64,000 bases of DNA from a virus, in the IMG/VR virus record IMGVR_UViG_3300020536_000010, positions 1 to 64,000 of that record; one strand, written 5' to 3'. Position numbers and translations under genes: made by a program. Shown piece after piece: positions 39,926 through 50,640 of the stretch (its first letter is position 1; the number at the start of each line of letters is the position of its first letter). The notes under the pieces were generated by a model. It ran no database searches. It saw nothing but the letters and a program-made list of their open reading frames with translations, and was not told where the DNA came from.

Positions 39926-40618
39926 GCCACTAGAGTGTATGAAACAGCAATTATCAAGCTAATAGATGGCACTCTAATTGAAATATCCCCATTAAAAATT
40001 AAATATTTAAGACAATTTATGGATGCCTTTGAGTTTGTAAAAACTGCCAAAGATGACGACGAGGCCATATTTTTTCTTTCTGAATGTGCAAGGCTTTGCA
40101 TGCAACAGTATTATCCATTAATAAAAACAATATCTGAGTTAGAAGATAATATTGATTTAAAGACTATTTATAAAATTATTGATATTGCAGCTGGGGTAAA
40201 AATTCAAAAAGAAAGCAATAAAGAAGTTAAAGATCAAGCAATTAGTAGTGGGGCAGATTGGTCTGGGCTAGATCTTGTTAAGCTAGAGGCTGAGGTATTT
40301 TTAACTGGTATTTGGAAAAATTATGAAGAAATGGAAGCAAGCATTTCGATGCCAGAACTAACGTCTATCTTAGAAACAAAAAGAGAGCTTGAGTATAATG
40401 AAAAAAAGTTTTTTGCAGCAATACAAGGAGTTGATTTAGATAAGCAAACAGGAAAGTCTGATTCAAATGCTTGGGAAAAACTTAAGGCAAAAGTGTTTAG
40501 CAAAGGAAAGACTAGCGATCCAAATGACATAATTTCCCTTCAGGGGGATGCTGCCAAAAGGGCTGGGTTTGGTATTGGTATGGGTCTGGGGTATGAAGAT
40601 TTAACCAAAAAAACATAG
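39923..40618 (+). CDS. Tail assembly chaperone, long form (231 aa)
   Basis: Residues 1-98 align with the whole 103-aa protein at 40669: IKLIDG, SPLKIKYLR, FLSECARLCMQQ and DLKTIYKI in order. Residues about 105-231 are a separate helical, charged extension (FLTGIWKNYEEM, SILETKRELEYNEK). In lambda-like phages the long form arises by a programmed frameshift from the short one; here it is a separate gene. It binds the tape measure during tail assembly by analogy with G/GT proteins. Start chosen by promoter spacing. Confidence 0.7.
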   Translation: MATRVYETAIIKLIDGTLIEISPLKIKYLRQFMDAFEFVKTAKDDDEAIFFLSECARLCMQQYYPLIKTISELEDNIDLKTIYKIIDIAAGVKIQKESNKEVKDQAISSGADWSGLDLVKLEAEVFLTGIWKNYEEMEASISMPELTSILETKRELEYNEKKFFAAIQGVDLDKQTGKSDSNAWEKLKAKVFSKGKTSDPNDIISLQGDAAKRAGFGIGMGLGYEDLTKKT

Positions 40619-40624
40619 TGTCTA

Positions 40625-40668
40625 TGCTATAATTATTAAAGCCAAAAGCCTTTAGGGAGGAATTAATA
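40625..40668 (+). promoter_or_regulatory. Promoter and leader of the short chaperone gene
   Basis: Extended -10 TGCTATAAT (40625-40633) right after the long form's stop, and AGGGAGG before the ATG at 40669. Confidence 0.6.
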
Positions 40669-40980
40669 ATGGCAATTACCGTAAGCGAAGAAAAAACAAT
40701 TAAACTATTAGATGGACAGGAAATTACAATTAGGCCTTTGAAGGTTTCCCTTCTAAGACCATTTTTGAAAAAGTTCCAAGCTATCCAGGATGTTGCAGAA
40801 GACAATGAGAAGTCAATGGATCTTTTGCTAGAGTGTGTCCAGATTGCTATGCAGCAATTTAAACCAGAGCTAGCTGAGGACATCAAGGCACTAGAAGAGG
40901 TTTTGGACCTTCCAACAGTCTATAAGATTGTTGAAGAGGCATCTGGAAACTCAACTATTTTTGGTGCATTAAACAAGTAA
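40669..40980 (+). CDS. Tail assembly chaperone, short form (103 aa)
   Basis: Corresponds to the G-type chaperone: IKLLDGQEIT, RPLKVSLLR, LLLECVQIAMQQ and DLPTVYKIVEE. Only 31 bp separate its stop from the tape measure start, so there is no room for a frameshift extension. It has its own promoter and a strong ribosome-binding site, which could set an excess of short over long form. Paralogue of the 39923 protein. Confidence 0.75.
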   Translation: MAITVSEEKTIKLLDGQEITIRPLKVSLLRPFLKKFQAIQDVAEDNEKSMDLLLECVQIAMQQFKPELAEDIKALEEVLDLPTVYKIVEEASGNSTIFGALNK

Positions 40981-41011
40981 ATATGATTTAGCAACTAGGA
41001 GGTGCTGATGA

Positions 41012-44000
41012 ATGGCTGATGATATTAGATCTGACATTAGAATTGGTGTCGATACGTCCCAGGCTATTGCAGAAATTAAGCAGCTGCAAAGACAAATATC
41101 TCAGCTAAATACTCAGCTAATCAAAAGTGGTGCCCAGCAGGCACAATCTGCACAAAATATTCAAAGAGATTTAATTAAAAATATTAATTCTACTGGAAAG
41201 TTTGCAGCAAATGTAAGAACAATTTCTACAACGGCAGAATCATTTACAACTGCTCTTGAAAGAAATAAACTCTCTATGGGGGAGTATTTTAGATATGCTG
41301 GTGCCTCTACAAAAACATTTGGCAGATTATTCAAAAATGAATTTGCCACTATTGAAAAAGTTGCTCGTGAAAGAGTAAAAACTCTTCAGACTCAGTATAT
41401 AAAGCTAGGTCGTGACGCTAATGGTGCTATGAAGGCCATTTCGGTACGACCTTTAGCTTTAGATATGGAAAGCCTTGCAACCAAAACAGCTCTTGCAGCT
41501 CAAAGGCAGCAATTATTTAATCAACTTCTTAAGCAAGGCTCTACAAATCTTTTAAATTTTGGTAAAAATACCCAGTGGGCTGGTCGTCAGCTTATGGTTG
41601 GTTTTTCTATTCCACTTGCTTATATGGGTGCAGCTGCTGCTAGAGAATTTAGAAAAATAGAAGAACAAGCCATTAGATTCAAGCGTGTTTATGGAGATGC
41701 TTTTTCAACTCAAGCAGAAACAGACAAAGCTTTAGAAAACATGAAACAGCTTGCAGATGAATTTACAAAATACGGTATTGAAGTAAATAAAACTTTAGAG
41801 TTAGCAGCCGATGTTGCCCAGATGGGTCTTAAGGGTGCAGATTTACGTGCACAGGTAACAGAGGCTACTAGGCTTGCAGTCCTTGGTGAGGTAGAACAGC
41901 AAGAGGCTATGGCAGCTACAATTTCTGTTACAAATGCATTTGGAACAGCAGCAGAAGACCTGGCTGAAAAAATAAACTTTTTAAACGCAGTTGAAAACGA
42001 AACCGTGACTGCAATTCAAGATTTAACTATTGCTATTCCAAAAGCTGGTCCAGTAGTTAAGCAGCTGGGTGGAGATGTGGAAGACTTGGCATTCTTCCTA
42101 ACAGCCATGAAAGAGGGCGGCATTAATGCATCAGAAGGTGCTAACGCACTAAAGTCTGGTCTTGCATCTTTAATTAATCCAACCGATAAAGCAGCAGCGA
42201 TGCTTCAAGGATTTGGAATTAATCTTAGACAAATTGTTGAAGTGAATAAAGGAAATGTTACTGGCATTGTTATTGACTTTGCTAAAGCACTTGATACCCT
42301 AGATCCACTTAGCCGTGCAAGAGCTATAGAGCAGTTATTTGGAAAATTCCAGTTTTCTAGGCTCTCAACGTTGTTTCAGAATGTTGTAAAAGAAGGAACT
42401 CAGGCATCAAAAGTTTTGGCACTAGCTAGCAAAGATGCTGGGGAGTTGGCCATTATTGCAGAACGAGAATTAAAGCGTGTTGAAGAGTCCCCATTATTTA
42501 AGTTTCAAAAACAACTTGAAAAATTCCAGGCTGCACTAGCCCCATTAGGAGAGCAATTTTTAAAGGCAATAACACCATTGCTTGAGTTTGGAACGGATGT
42601 TCTTAAAAACTTTAATAATATGAGCGAAGGGGCTAAACAGTTTGCAGTAATAGCAGCTACAGTTGTGGCAGGTATAGGTCCAGTATTTTTGATGATGTTT
42701 GGTCTTATTGCTAATGGTGCTGCAAACATTATTAAGCTTTTTGCCAATTTAGCAAGAATATTTACTGGAGTTGGAAAAAACTCTAAAGACTTGGGCATAT
42801 CAACAGAATATATGACCCAGCAGCAACTAGAAGCTGCAGCTGTAGCAGCATCTCTTAATCAAACACACTCTAAGTTAATTCAAACATTTACTTCTGAGGC
42901 GGCAGCTATAGATAAGTTAGCAATTTCATATGGTAAAGCAATTCTTCAGCAGTCCAGACTTCTCGGTGTTGATCCAGTGACTGGAGTGCCACTTGGTGCT
43001 GGTCCAAAAGCAAGACCGCCTAAAAAATTAGCAAGGGGAATTGTTTCTGTTCCAGGTCCAAAAGGTGCAGGGGACGTTGTCCCAGCCATGCTATCTCCTG
43101 GAGAAGCAGTTATTCCAACCAAACAATCACAAAAATATGCTGGTTTAATCCAGGGTATGATAGATGACAATATTCCTGGATATAGTGTTGGTCGTAATCC
43201 ATTTGCAGGATTATTAAGAAAAAATCAAAATAATCCAATTGGAACAGTTTTAAACTTTATTTTGGGCAGAGGAAAATCACTTACAGAATACGAAGGGATG
43301 GCAGCTCGTAGATTTTTAAGGTCTCGTCCAAATATTGCAGTAAGAATGCCAATGGATAAGTTTAGTGAGCTTGCTTCTACCCCAGGCCAAAGATATAAGA
43401 GTCTTTTTGAAACAGGTTTTAGTAAAGCAGGAGATACCACAGCTAAAAGAGCACAGGCAGAGGCAAAGATTTTTGGTCTTCCAGAAAATATTGATCCATC
43501 AATGCGTCCAGTTTATGGGTACTTATATAAAAAAGAAAGAGGGCTTTATGATCCAAGACTTCCACTTAGGACAAGATTAGCTAATAAGCTTTTTGGAAGG
43601 GCTGGGTCATCAACACGTGGCAGTGAGTTAAGACATATATTTGGTTCTACTGGATCACTAATGAATCCAAAAACATTTAATTATGGCAATATTGCTATGC
43701 TTTTAAACAAGAGAAAAGTTGGAAAGCGTACAACATTTACTTTTGGAGACAGCTATCAGTCTCGCAATAATGAGTATGCAACGCCAGCACCTTTTGGCAC
43801 ATTAAGTGCAAGAAAAATAAAAGGTGCTTACACATCAAAGGATAAAGACTTCTTTGAGGCCCAGATTATGGGAGGATTTACTCTAAAAGATGTTAGAAGA
43901 ATTGTTGCTACAGAACCAGCTCTAATTCCACAAATTCAAAGAATATTGCAGGCCAATGGACTTAAAATTCCAGTAGGAATGCCAAGATTTTCCATGATGC

Positions 44001-47000
44001 AAAGACTTCAAAAGCTAGTTTATGGTAAAAAAATGTATGAAGAAAGACTTCCATTTACAGCCAAATATGGTCCAAAGGCTGGCAAATATACGATGCCACC
44101 AGTTAAAATTGGAAATAGAAGGGTTTGGCTAAATAATAGTTCTAGTGACGGCTTAGTTGGCACTGCTGTTAAAGACCAAACACAATCTAAAGCAAGAAGA
44201 GATCCACCATTATATTTTGATAAAAGCACATACTTGACGGCGGCTCATATGGAGCAGGCTGGGGTGTTAGGACAAAATCGCCAAGATTTTGAAAGAACTA
44301 TGCGAATGCATTTGGCAGATATGCGTAGAACTGGATTTATTAGTCAGGCAGAAGAAAGGCAGGCACAATCTAAGTTAGTTAATCTATTAGATACCTATCA
44401 GACAAAACAAAAAGCAGAAGTTTTTGCTAGCTATAGAGACAAGGTTGAATTTTTACCAAAAACTCTTAATCCAGAATTTGATACAACAAAAATACCTATT
44501 AAAGAATACATGAAAGATTTTTCTAGAATGCCAAAAGGATTAATAGGTTCTGGGATTTTGACAAGGATTCCTGATGATGCCAATATCCCAAATAAAGTAT
44601 TAAGAAGATATATTTTAACCTATAGAAAATCAGTGTTATCTTCAATAAAAGCACAAATGAATGCTGGAGCAACAGAATTAACAAATGAATCAATGTACCC
44701 AGCTTTCCAGGCAGCTGAACGCAAAGCTGAAATGTCAATTAAAGATCCAGGCATGAGAAGGCTTATACAACGAATTAATATGGAAAGCAATTTCCCAATG
44801 ACAATTGGTTACAATAAAGCAGGCGGCTCTGGATACTCAAGAGGAAGCTCAATTCTTAAAGAAAAATCTTATCAAAAGTTATTGCAAAAATTAAGAGAAA
44901 GAGGGGACTCAAGGCTTGAAGCTATTTTCCCAGGAATTCTAGATAAGGTTGACAAATATTATGTAAGTCAATCTAATATACAGGTTCCTAGAGATATGAA
45001 GGGGCAAATACAGCAATATATAGCAAATATGCCTGGAGGCAGAAATCAAAGAATTGCTACCTTAAATCAACTAATAGAAGATCTTCGTGGACTAACTCCA
45101 TCACAAAAAAGAGATGTGCTTAATAGGTTTATTTCTGGTCCAGTTCCTGATATAAAGCCAAAGACTAGTCTGCCATATCCAGTAAAGACACCTGTAGAAA
45201 GAAAAAAGGTAAGTCCAAAAAATTCATTTACAAATATAGACGATATAACTTCTCAAGCTTTTCTTCGCCGTAAAGGATTTTCTGTTGGATCACTAACAAG
45301 GATGCTATTGCCACTAATAGGACTTGCTGGCATTGCACAATTGTTCGGATCTAGTGGAGTTCTTAAAGCAGCAAACGGTGTGTTTTCAGTTCCAGGGCCA
45401 AAGGGTGCAGGCGACATAGTCCCTGCAATGCTTTCTCCAGGGGAATCAGTAATTCCTGCTAGACAATCAGCTAAATATGCCCCATTAGTTCAAGCAATGA
45501 TTAATGATAGCGTACCTGGATATAACGATGGTTTGCCTCCAAGTGTTGCAGCTAAAATGGGATTTAGAACACCAGCAGATGTTAATATTGCTAATTCACA
45601 AGAACTTGCAAAACAAACTGCAAAGGCAGGCGTATCGGAAAATCTTAAAAAAGCTGGAGCATTTGTTTCTAAAGTTGCCAAATCAACTGGGCAAAGGGCT
45701 ATTGCTGCAGCTAACAATTCTCCAGTTTTAGCAGCTTGGGCAGCAAAAACTTTTGGCAATGATATTGCAACTACTGGAGGAAGAACTTTTGAAGCAGGTA
45801 CTGGTGCAGAAATAAGGACAGATAAGCGTGGTATACAATATGGGTACATTCCTGGTCAGGGAAGAGTTTCTGTAGAGACTGCAAGAACAGCACAGGCAAA
45901 TGTCAACCAAGCTGCAGCCCCAAGAATGCCTGGTGCTGGAGCTGGCATGGGCCTTTCTGTGCTTGGTATGGGTGCAATGGCATATGGAATGTCTGGACAG
46001 CCAGGTTCTCAAATAGCTGGGGCACTCTCCATGCCATTAATGCTAGCCCCTATGCTTTTGCCAATGCTTGCAAATCCAATTGGCAAAGTCATCGCTGTTC
46101 TTGCATTATTTGCTGGAGCTATGTTCTTCTTACAAGAACAACTAAAAAATGCTCGCAAAGAAGGAATAAAAACTGCAGAGGCAATGACTATGACTGCAGA
46201 AAAACTACAAAAGATTTCTGAATTTTCTGGCAAGGTCACTGCGTCTGAACTAGCAGAGCGAAAGAGAGAAGATCAATTAACTGGTCAAGGATCTATAAAA
46301 CGTCAATTTGGTCAAACATTTTTAGAATCAGACATTGGCAAACAAATGCTAGCAGATGTTTCAAATATGCCTGGCAATAGAGCATCAAATATAGCCAATC
46401 AATTATCTTATGCAGTTCTTCAGGGTGCATTATCTCAACAGCAGGCAGCAAGCATTGGTGCCGCACTTAGTACTGAATTAAAAGATTTTTCAATTACAAC
46501 AAAAGTAACAGGTCAACTAGCTGCTTTATTTGGACCAAATGGTCAAAATTTACTAAAAGATCCTCTAGAAATTGCAATTGCTATCCAAGAGCAATCTGGC
46601 AGAGAGCAAGAAAAGTCCTATGAAAATGCAATTCAAAAAATAGAAGATAATGCAGCTATACATGGTGGAACTATTGGAAACTTAATTGGCGGCGGCATTA
46701 TGACTGCCGCTGGTGCAGTTATGGTTGCCACAGGATTCCTTGCACCATTAGGTCTTGCAATTAGTGCAGCTGGAATAGGAACTATGGTTGCATCTGGAAT
46801 TAATGAGGGGGTTGCAGATGGGATTGAAAATGCAAAAGCTGCAGCTATTGCAATTATTGCTGGAACAGAGCAGATTCGACAAAATCAAGGGCTGCTGGAT
46901 TCAGTAGAAAGTAGATATAATACCCAAATTGATGAACTAGAAGCTAAAAAAGAATCTGCAAAAACAGATAAAGAACGTTTAGAAATAGAAGATAAAATAA

Positions 47001-49999
47001 ATTCTAAAATTATAGAAAGAGATAATGCCCTTGTAAAGCTTAAAGGGAAAAATGATGAAATTTATAATAATTTAATAAAACAAGCCAAACAATTAGGCCC
47101 AGAAAATTTTCAAGCAACATTTGAGCAAGCTTTAGATTATAGAGCAGAAAATGCTCCACAAATAGTTAAAGATCAACTTGAAATTGCAAAGTCAGCACTA
47201 AAGGGGATGGAAGACAGTGATTTTAAAATTAGCTTACAGCTTGGGCTATTGTCTGAAGAATTTGATGCAACCACAGTTACTAATTTAATTAATTTAAATA
47301 AAGAGTCCAATGGAGAGATTGAGAAAAGCTTTAAGTTACTTGTAAGAGCAGAAGGAACTGCAAAAGCCAACCAGCTTATGCAAATTTTAAGCTCCTCCAA
47401 CCTAACAGCAACAGAGGTTGATGTAATAATGAATTATACAATGTCTAATAAACAAGATTTTGATACTGATTTAGAAGCTATTTCTCAGATTGTCGGAATG
47501 GCTGGAGAGTATGGTCTTGTTGTTAAGCCAACAGTAGAAAACATAGAAGAAGTCGGAAAATTTATTAAGGAAACAGAGAATTTAGATACTGGTAAGCCAA
47601 TTACAAGAAAAATACTTACTCAGTATCTAAAAGAGGGTGAGGGGGCAGACGGAAAGCCACTTAGTGCAAAGGCAATAGAAGAGCTTCAATATATGTTGGA
47701 TAATTGGGATGTTCTTACAAATGGAACGAATAAGCTTAATTATCAGGTCATGGTCGATTTCTTAATTGGAAATGCTAGCGATGCTGCAATTCAAGCTTTT
47801 TATTTAGCAAATAATCCAAAAGAATACGCTAAATTTATGGAGGGTGGACCACTTATTAATACCCCAGATGGTCCAGTAGGGTTTATAGATGAAGATGAAA
47901 GAGCAAAGATGCGAGCCTATTTCTTTGGACAGGGCAGCGGCGGCGATAATGATGACCCAGGTGAGGGAACACCCCCTGGTGGAGACACAGGAACCCCAGA
48001 AAATGTGCTAAAGCAATATGCAGATAGGTTAAAACGTATTCGCAATGCAGCAATTGATACCACAGGAACTGTGGATGAATTAATTAAAAGATTTAATATT
48101 TTAATGAAGCCTGGCTCAGCAACATCTACACTTTTCCGTGGCACTGACCAAAAACTATTATTTGCTGGATATAGCAAACAATTTATTGATGCTGTAATGT
48201 CAATGGATGAGGCAACAAGGTCTAAATTTGTATCTATTAAAAATGGAATCATAAAGGTTACTCAAGCAGGAAAAGACCTTAATGCTGCCATGTCTGAAAT
48301 AACACTTGGTGATGCTCAATTTAATATTGCTTCTGGCGTAGCAGACGTTAGAATGCAAATGCGAGCAATGGAAATATTAACCAAAGACTATGGAATGTCG
48401 GCTAAAGAAGCTTTTGAAATGGCCAAAGATGCATCTCTTGCATATGCAATAGTTACCAGAGGAACATCTGGTGAAATTCAAGATTTAATTAAGTGGACTG
48501 AAACACTTAGGCAAGAAAATGAAAAATTTGCAAGGTCTACCCCAGAAGGAATGCAGGCATTCTTAAGGGGTGAGCTAGATAAGGTTTTAGGGGCATTAGA
48601 TCTTGCAGATCAATATTTCCAAGCTCAAGAGCAGGCTGTAGAAAGAGACTTCCAAGACAAGATTGACCCAATTGCAAAATTAATTCGTGCAGCAGAACAA
48701 GACATAGTTAATTATCAAGACAAGATTGACGATCTTAACTATCAGCTAACATTAATTGAAGATCAAGAAAGCAAAATTAATGATGAATATGATAGAAAGT
48801 TAGAAGCTTTAGATAAAATTGAGCGAGCTAATGACTCTATTGCTGCACAGCAAAAGTCTCAGTTAGCATTAGCAGATGCACTTAGCCAGGGAGATATTTC
48901 AGCAGCAGCACGGGCAGTTCAAGAGATTAGATCCCAGGCAGCATCTGACAGTATTCAGTCACAAAGGAATCTTCTTGAAGAAGATAGACAAAGAAGGCTT
49001 GATGCGTTAGCGGTATCACTTAATGGAAAACTTCTCACTAGAAAACAGATTGAGGAAGAAATAAAGACATTGCAGTTCGAAATTGCTAAGATTGAAGAAC
49101 AAAGGCTTGAGCCAAATCAAAAGCTTGTAAGAGAATATGAAATACAAAGAGATCTTGCTTTGGAAGCAATTGGTGAAAATGGATACCTTGGAAAGACAAA
49201 AGCTGAGTGGGACAAAATTGCAATAGCTGCAAATAAGGCTACTGTTGAGTCAAAGGCATTTAATGATTCTGTTGTTGCAATTCTGTCATCAATAAAGGGA
49301 TTTACTTTTGGTCCAGATGGCAAGCTGCTACCATTTAATATAGAAGAATTTAAACAAGGTCTAACCCCACCAGAAAGCCCTAGCAGCGAAGAGCCAAATA
49401 CAAATGAAAATCCTGAAGATAGCATATACACTGGCCCATCACGAGAAGAGCTTCGTAAACAACTTGACGCACTTTATATAAAAATTAAAAATGCCGAGGC
49501 CTACATAGCTAAAATGAAAAAAGCTGGAAAACGTTTAGAAGCTGCAAATGCAACAGATAAATTAAATCAATATCTTGCTGAAGAGAAAGCACTGAGGGCA
49601 CAATTTAATGCAGCTCCTATGGGTGGTTCTGGTGGAGGTGGTGGTGGTCCAGCCCAAATGATGATGGCTAAAGGTGGTATGGTTCCAAAATATCTAAGAA
49701 TGGGAGGTCTATTACCATATAAAGCTGAGGGTGGTTCAATATTTAAGCCATTGGGAACAGACACTATTCCAGCAATGCTTACTCCTGGAGAATTTGTAGT
49801 TCGTAAATATGCCGTAGATAAATTTGGCGTAGATAGGCTAAAGGCCATAAATAGTGGCACATACAAGGGTGACTCAGTGTATAATTATGAGGTAAGTGTT
49901 AATGTCCAAACTGACGCAAACCCTGATCAAATTGCCAGGGCAGTTATTGGACAAATAAGACAGATTGAGTCCCAAAGAATTAGGGGGAATAGGTTCTAA
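41012..49999 (+). CDS. Tape measure protein (2995 aa)
   Basis: One of the longest genes in the window, directly after the chaperones. AGGAGGTG precedes the ATG. The first third is helical (QAIAEIKQLQRQISQLNTQ). Three copies of a D-x-x-PAML-PGE motif (about 680, 1460 and 2916) are a hallmark of actinophage tape measures, as I recall. Hydrophobic segments near 1430-1450 and 1650-1715 may insert in membrane during DNA entry. The C-terminus (YNYEVSVNVQTDANPDQIA) is the conserved tail end. By the ruler rule of about 0.15 nm per residue the tail would be near 450 nm; that is arithmetic, not measurement. Confidence 0.88.
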   Translation: MADDIRSDIRIGVDTSQAIAEIKQLQRQISQLNTQLIKSGAQQAQSAQNIQRDLIKNINSTGKFAANVRTISTTAESFTTALERNKLSMGEYFRYAGASTKTFGRLFKNEFATIEKVARERVKTLQTQYIKLGRDANGAMKAISVRPLALDMESLATKTALAAQRQQLFNQLLKQGSTNLLNFGKNTQWAGRQLMVGFSIPLAYMGAAAAREFRKIEEQAIRFKRVYGDAFSTQAETDKALENMKQLADEFTKYGIEVNKTLELAADVAQMGLKGADLRAQVTEATRLAVLGEVEQQEAMAATISVTNAFGTAAEDLAEKINFLNAVENETVTAIQDLTIAIPKAGPVVKQLGGDVEDLAFFLTAMKEGGINASEGANALKSGLASLINPTDKAAAMLQGFGINLRQIVEVNKGNVTGIVIDFAKALDTLDPLSRARAIEQLFGKFQFSRLSTLFQNVVKEGTQASKVLALASKDAGELAIIAERELKRVEESPLFKFQKQLEKFQAALAPLGEQFLKAITPLLEFGTDVLKNFNNMSEGAKQFAVIAATVVAGIGPVFLMMFGLIANGAANIIKLFANLARIFTGVGKNSKDLGISTEYMTQQQLEAAAVAASLNQTHSKLIQTFTSEAAAIDKLAISYGKAILQQSRLLGVDPVTGVPLGAGPKARPPKKLARGIVSVPGPKGAGDVVPAMLSPGEAVIPTKQSQKYAGLIQGMIDDNIPGYSVGRNPFAGLLRKNQNNPIGTVLNFILGRGKSLTEYEGMAARRFLRSRPNIAVRMPMDKFSELASTPGQRYKSLFETGFSKAGDTTAKRAQAEAKIFGLPENIDPSMRPVYGYLYKKERGLYDPRLPLRTRLANKLFGRAGSSTRGSELRHIFGSTGSLMNPKTFNYGNIAMLLNKRKVGKRTTFTFGDSYQSRNNEYATPAPFGTLSARKIKGAYTSKDKDFFEAQIMGGFTLKDVRRIVATEPALIPQIQRILQANGLKIPVGMPRFSMMQRLQKLVYGKKMYEERLPFTAKYGPKAGKYTMPPVKIGNRRVWLNNSSSDGLVGTAVKDQTQSKARRDPPLYFDKSTYLTAAHMEQAGVLGQNRQDFERTMRMHLADMRRTGFISQAEERQAQSKLVNLLDTYQTKQKAEVFASYRDKVEFLPKTLNPEFDTTKIPIKEYMKDFSRMPKGLIGSGILTRIPDDANIPNKVLRRYILTYRKSVLSSIKAQMNAGATELTNESMYPAFQAAERKAEMSIKDPGMRRLIQRINMESNFPMTIGYNKAGGSGYSRGSSILKEKSYQKLLQKLRERGDSRLEAIFPGILDKVDKYYVSQSNIQVPRDMKGQIQQYIANMPGGRNQRIATLNQLIEDLRGLTPSQKRDVLNRFISGPVPDIKPKTSLPYPVKTPVERKKVSPKNSFTNIDDITSQAFLRRKGFSVGSLTRMLLPLIGLAGIAQLFGSSGVLKAANGVFSVPGPKGAGDIVPAMLSPGESVIPARQSAKYAPLVQAMINDSVPGYNDGLPPSVAAKMGFRTPADVNIANSQELAKQTAKAGVSENLKKAGAFVSKVAKSTGQRAIAAANNSPVLAAWAAKTFGNDIATTGGRTFEAGTGAEIRTDKRGIQYGYIPGQGRVSVETARTAQANVNQAAAPRMPGAGAGMGLSVLGMGAMAYGMSGQPGSQIAGALSMPLMLAPMLLPMLANPIGKVIAVLALFAGAMFFLQEQLKNARKEGIKTAEAMTMTAEKLQKISEFSGKVTASELAERKREDQLTGQGSIKRQFGQTFLESDIGKQMLADVSNMPGNRASNIANQLSYAVLQGALSQQQAASIGAALSTELKDFSITTKVTGQLAALFGPNGQNLLKDPLEIAIAIQEQSGREQEKSYENAIQKIEDNAAIHGGTIGNLIGGGIMTAAGAVMVATGFLAPLGLAISAAGIGTMVASGINEGVADGIENAKAAAIAIIAGTEQIRQNQGLLDSVESRYNTQIDELEAKKESAKTDKERLEIEDKINSKIIERDNALVKLKGKNDEIYNNLIKQAKQLGPENFQATFEQALDYRAENAPQIVKDQLEIAKSALKGMEDSDFKISLQLGLLSEEFDATTVTNLINLNKESNGEIEKSFKLLVRAEGTAKANQLMQILSSSNLTATEVDVIMNYTMSNKQDFDTDLEAISQIVGMAGEYGLVVKPTVENIEEVGKFIKETENLDTGKPITRKILTQYLKEGEGADGKPLSAKAIEELQYMLDNWDVLTNGTNKLNYQVMVDFLIGNASDAAIQAFYLANNPKEYAKFMEGGPLINTPDGPVGFIDEDERAKMRAYFFGQGSGGDNDDPGEGTPPGGDTGTPENVLKQYADRLKRIRNAAIDTTGTVDELIKRFNILMKPGSATSTLFRGTDQKLLFAGYSKQFIDAVMSMDEATRSKFVSIKNGIIKVTQAGKDLNAAMSEITLGDAQFNIASGVADVRMQMRAMEILTKDYGMSAKEAFEMAKDASLAYAIVTRGTSGEIQDLIKWTETLRQENEKFARSTPEGMQAFLRGELDKVLGALDLADQYFQAQEQAVERDFQDKIDPIAKLIRAAEQDIVNYQDKIDDLNYQLTLIEDQESKINDEYDRKLEALDKIERANDSIAAQQKSQLALADALSQGDISAAARAVQEIRSQAASDSIQSQRNLLEEDRQRRLDALAVSLNGKLLTRKQIEEEIKTLQFEIAKIEEQRLEPNQKLVREYEIQRDLALEAIGENGYLGKTKAEWDKIAIAANKATVESKAFNDSVVAILSSIKGFTFGPDGKLLPFNIEEFKQGLTPPESPSSEEPNTNENPEDSIYTGPSREELRKQLDALYIKIKNAEAYIAKMKKAGKRLEAANATDKLNQYLAEEKALRAQFNAAPMGGSGGGGGGPAQMMMAKGGMVPKYLRMGGLLPYKAEGGSIFKPLGTDTIPAMLTPGEFVVRKYAVDKFGVDRLKAINSGTYKGDSVYNYEVSVNVQTDANPDQIARAVIGQIRQIESQRIRGNRF

Positions 50000-50640
50000 T
50001 GGCTACATCAGCATATATGGCAGGTCGTAAAAAATATCAGCGACCACAGGCTATGCTTTGGTCCAACAACTCTGGAACCCTTTCAAATGGCTTTTATATA
50101 CCCAATGGATTAGAAATTGGATCAGATCCAGGAGCTGTTACAGATGAATCATTATTGGATGAGTTTTTAATTTTATCTGATGATAATAGAAGGCCAATTG
50201 AGTTTAGCCCAACTAGAATCGAAAATCGTAGAAGAATGGTTAATGGTCGTATGAGATCGTATCACATTGCAGATAAGCTAACTATTTCTACATCCTGGGA
50301 TATGCTTCCATCTAGATCTTATAAGTTAAGGCCAGACTTTGTTCAGGCAACTGGAAAATCAGAATATTATAATGATAGAGATTTTGAGTATACTACTGAT
50401 GGCGGAGCTGGCGGAGTAGACTTAGTAAATTGGTATGAAAATCATAAAGGATCATTCTGGGTATTTCTTGCTTATGATAAGTATTCTGTTTTTGGAGATG
50501 ATGATGCAGCCTACGCTCATCTAGGAAAATACAATCAGTTAATAGAAATGTTTATATCTGACTTTTCCTATAGTGTTGTTAAGCGTGGTGGCACAACACA
50601 TGACTTTTGGAATATTTCGGTAACGCTGGAAGAGGTTTAA
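49999..50640 (+). CDS. Distal tail protein candidate (213 aa)
   Basis: First gene after the tape measure (TAATG junction), as the Dit-like hub protein is in most siphoviruses. It is rich in aromatic residues and beta strands: RPQAMLWSNNSGTLSN, EFSPTRIENRRRMVNGRMRSYHIADKL. The C-terminal FISDFSYSVVKRGGTTHDFWNISVTLEEV forms a strand-rich end typical for hub proteins. Assignment is by position and composition. Confidence 0.6.
   Translation: MATSAYMAGRKKYQRPQAMLWSNNSGTLSNGFYIPNGLEIGSDPGAVTDESLLDEFLILSDDNRRPIEFSPTRIENRRRMVNGRMRSYHIADKLTISTSWDMLPSRSYKLRPDFVQATGKSEYYNDRDFEYTTDGGAGGVDLVNWYENHKGSFWVFLAYDKYSVFGDDDAAYAHLGKYNQLIEMFISDFSYSVVKRGGTTHDFWNISVTLEEV

Noticed and set aside
40900-41012. Programmed frameshift in the short chaperone gene
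   Set aside because: Only 31 bp lie between the short chaperone stop and the tape measure, other frames close quickly, and the long form is already encoded upstream as a separate gene.
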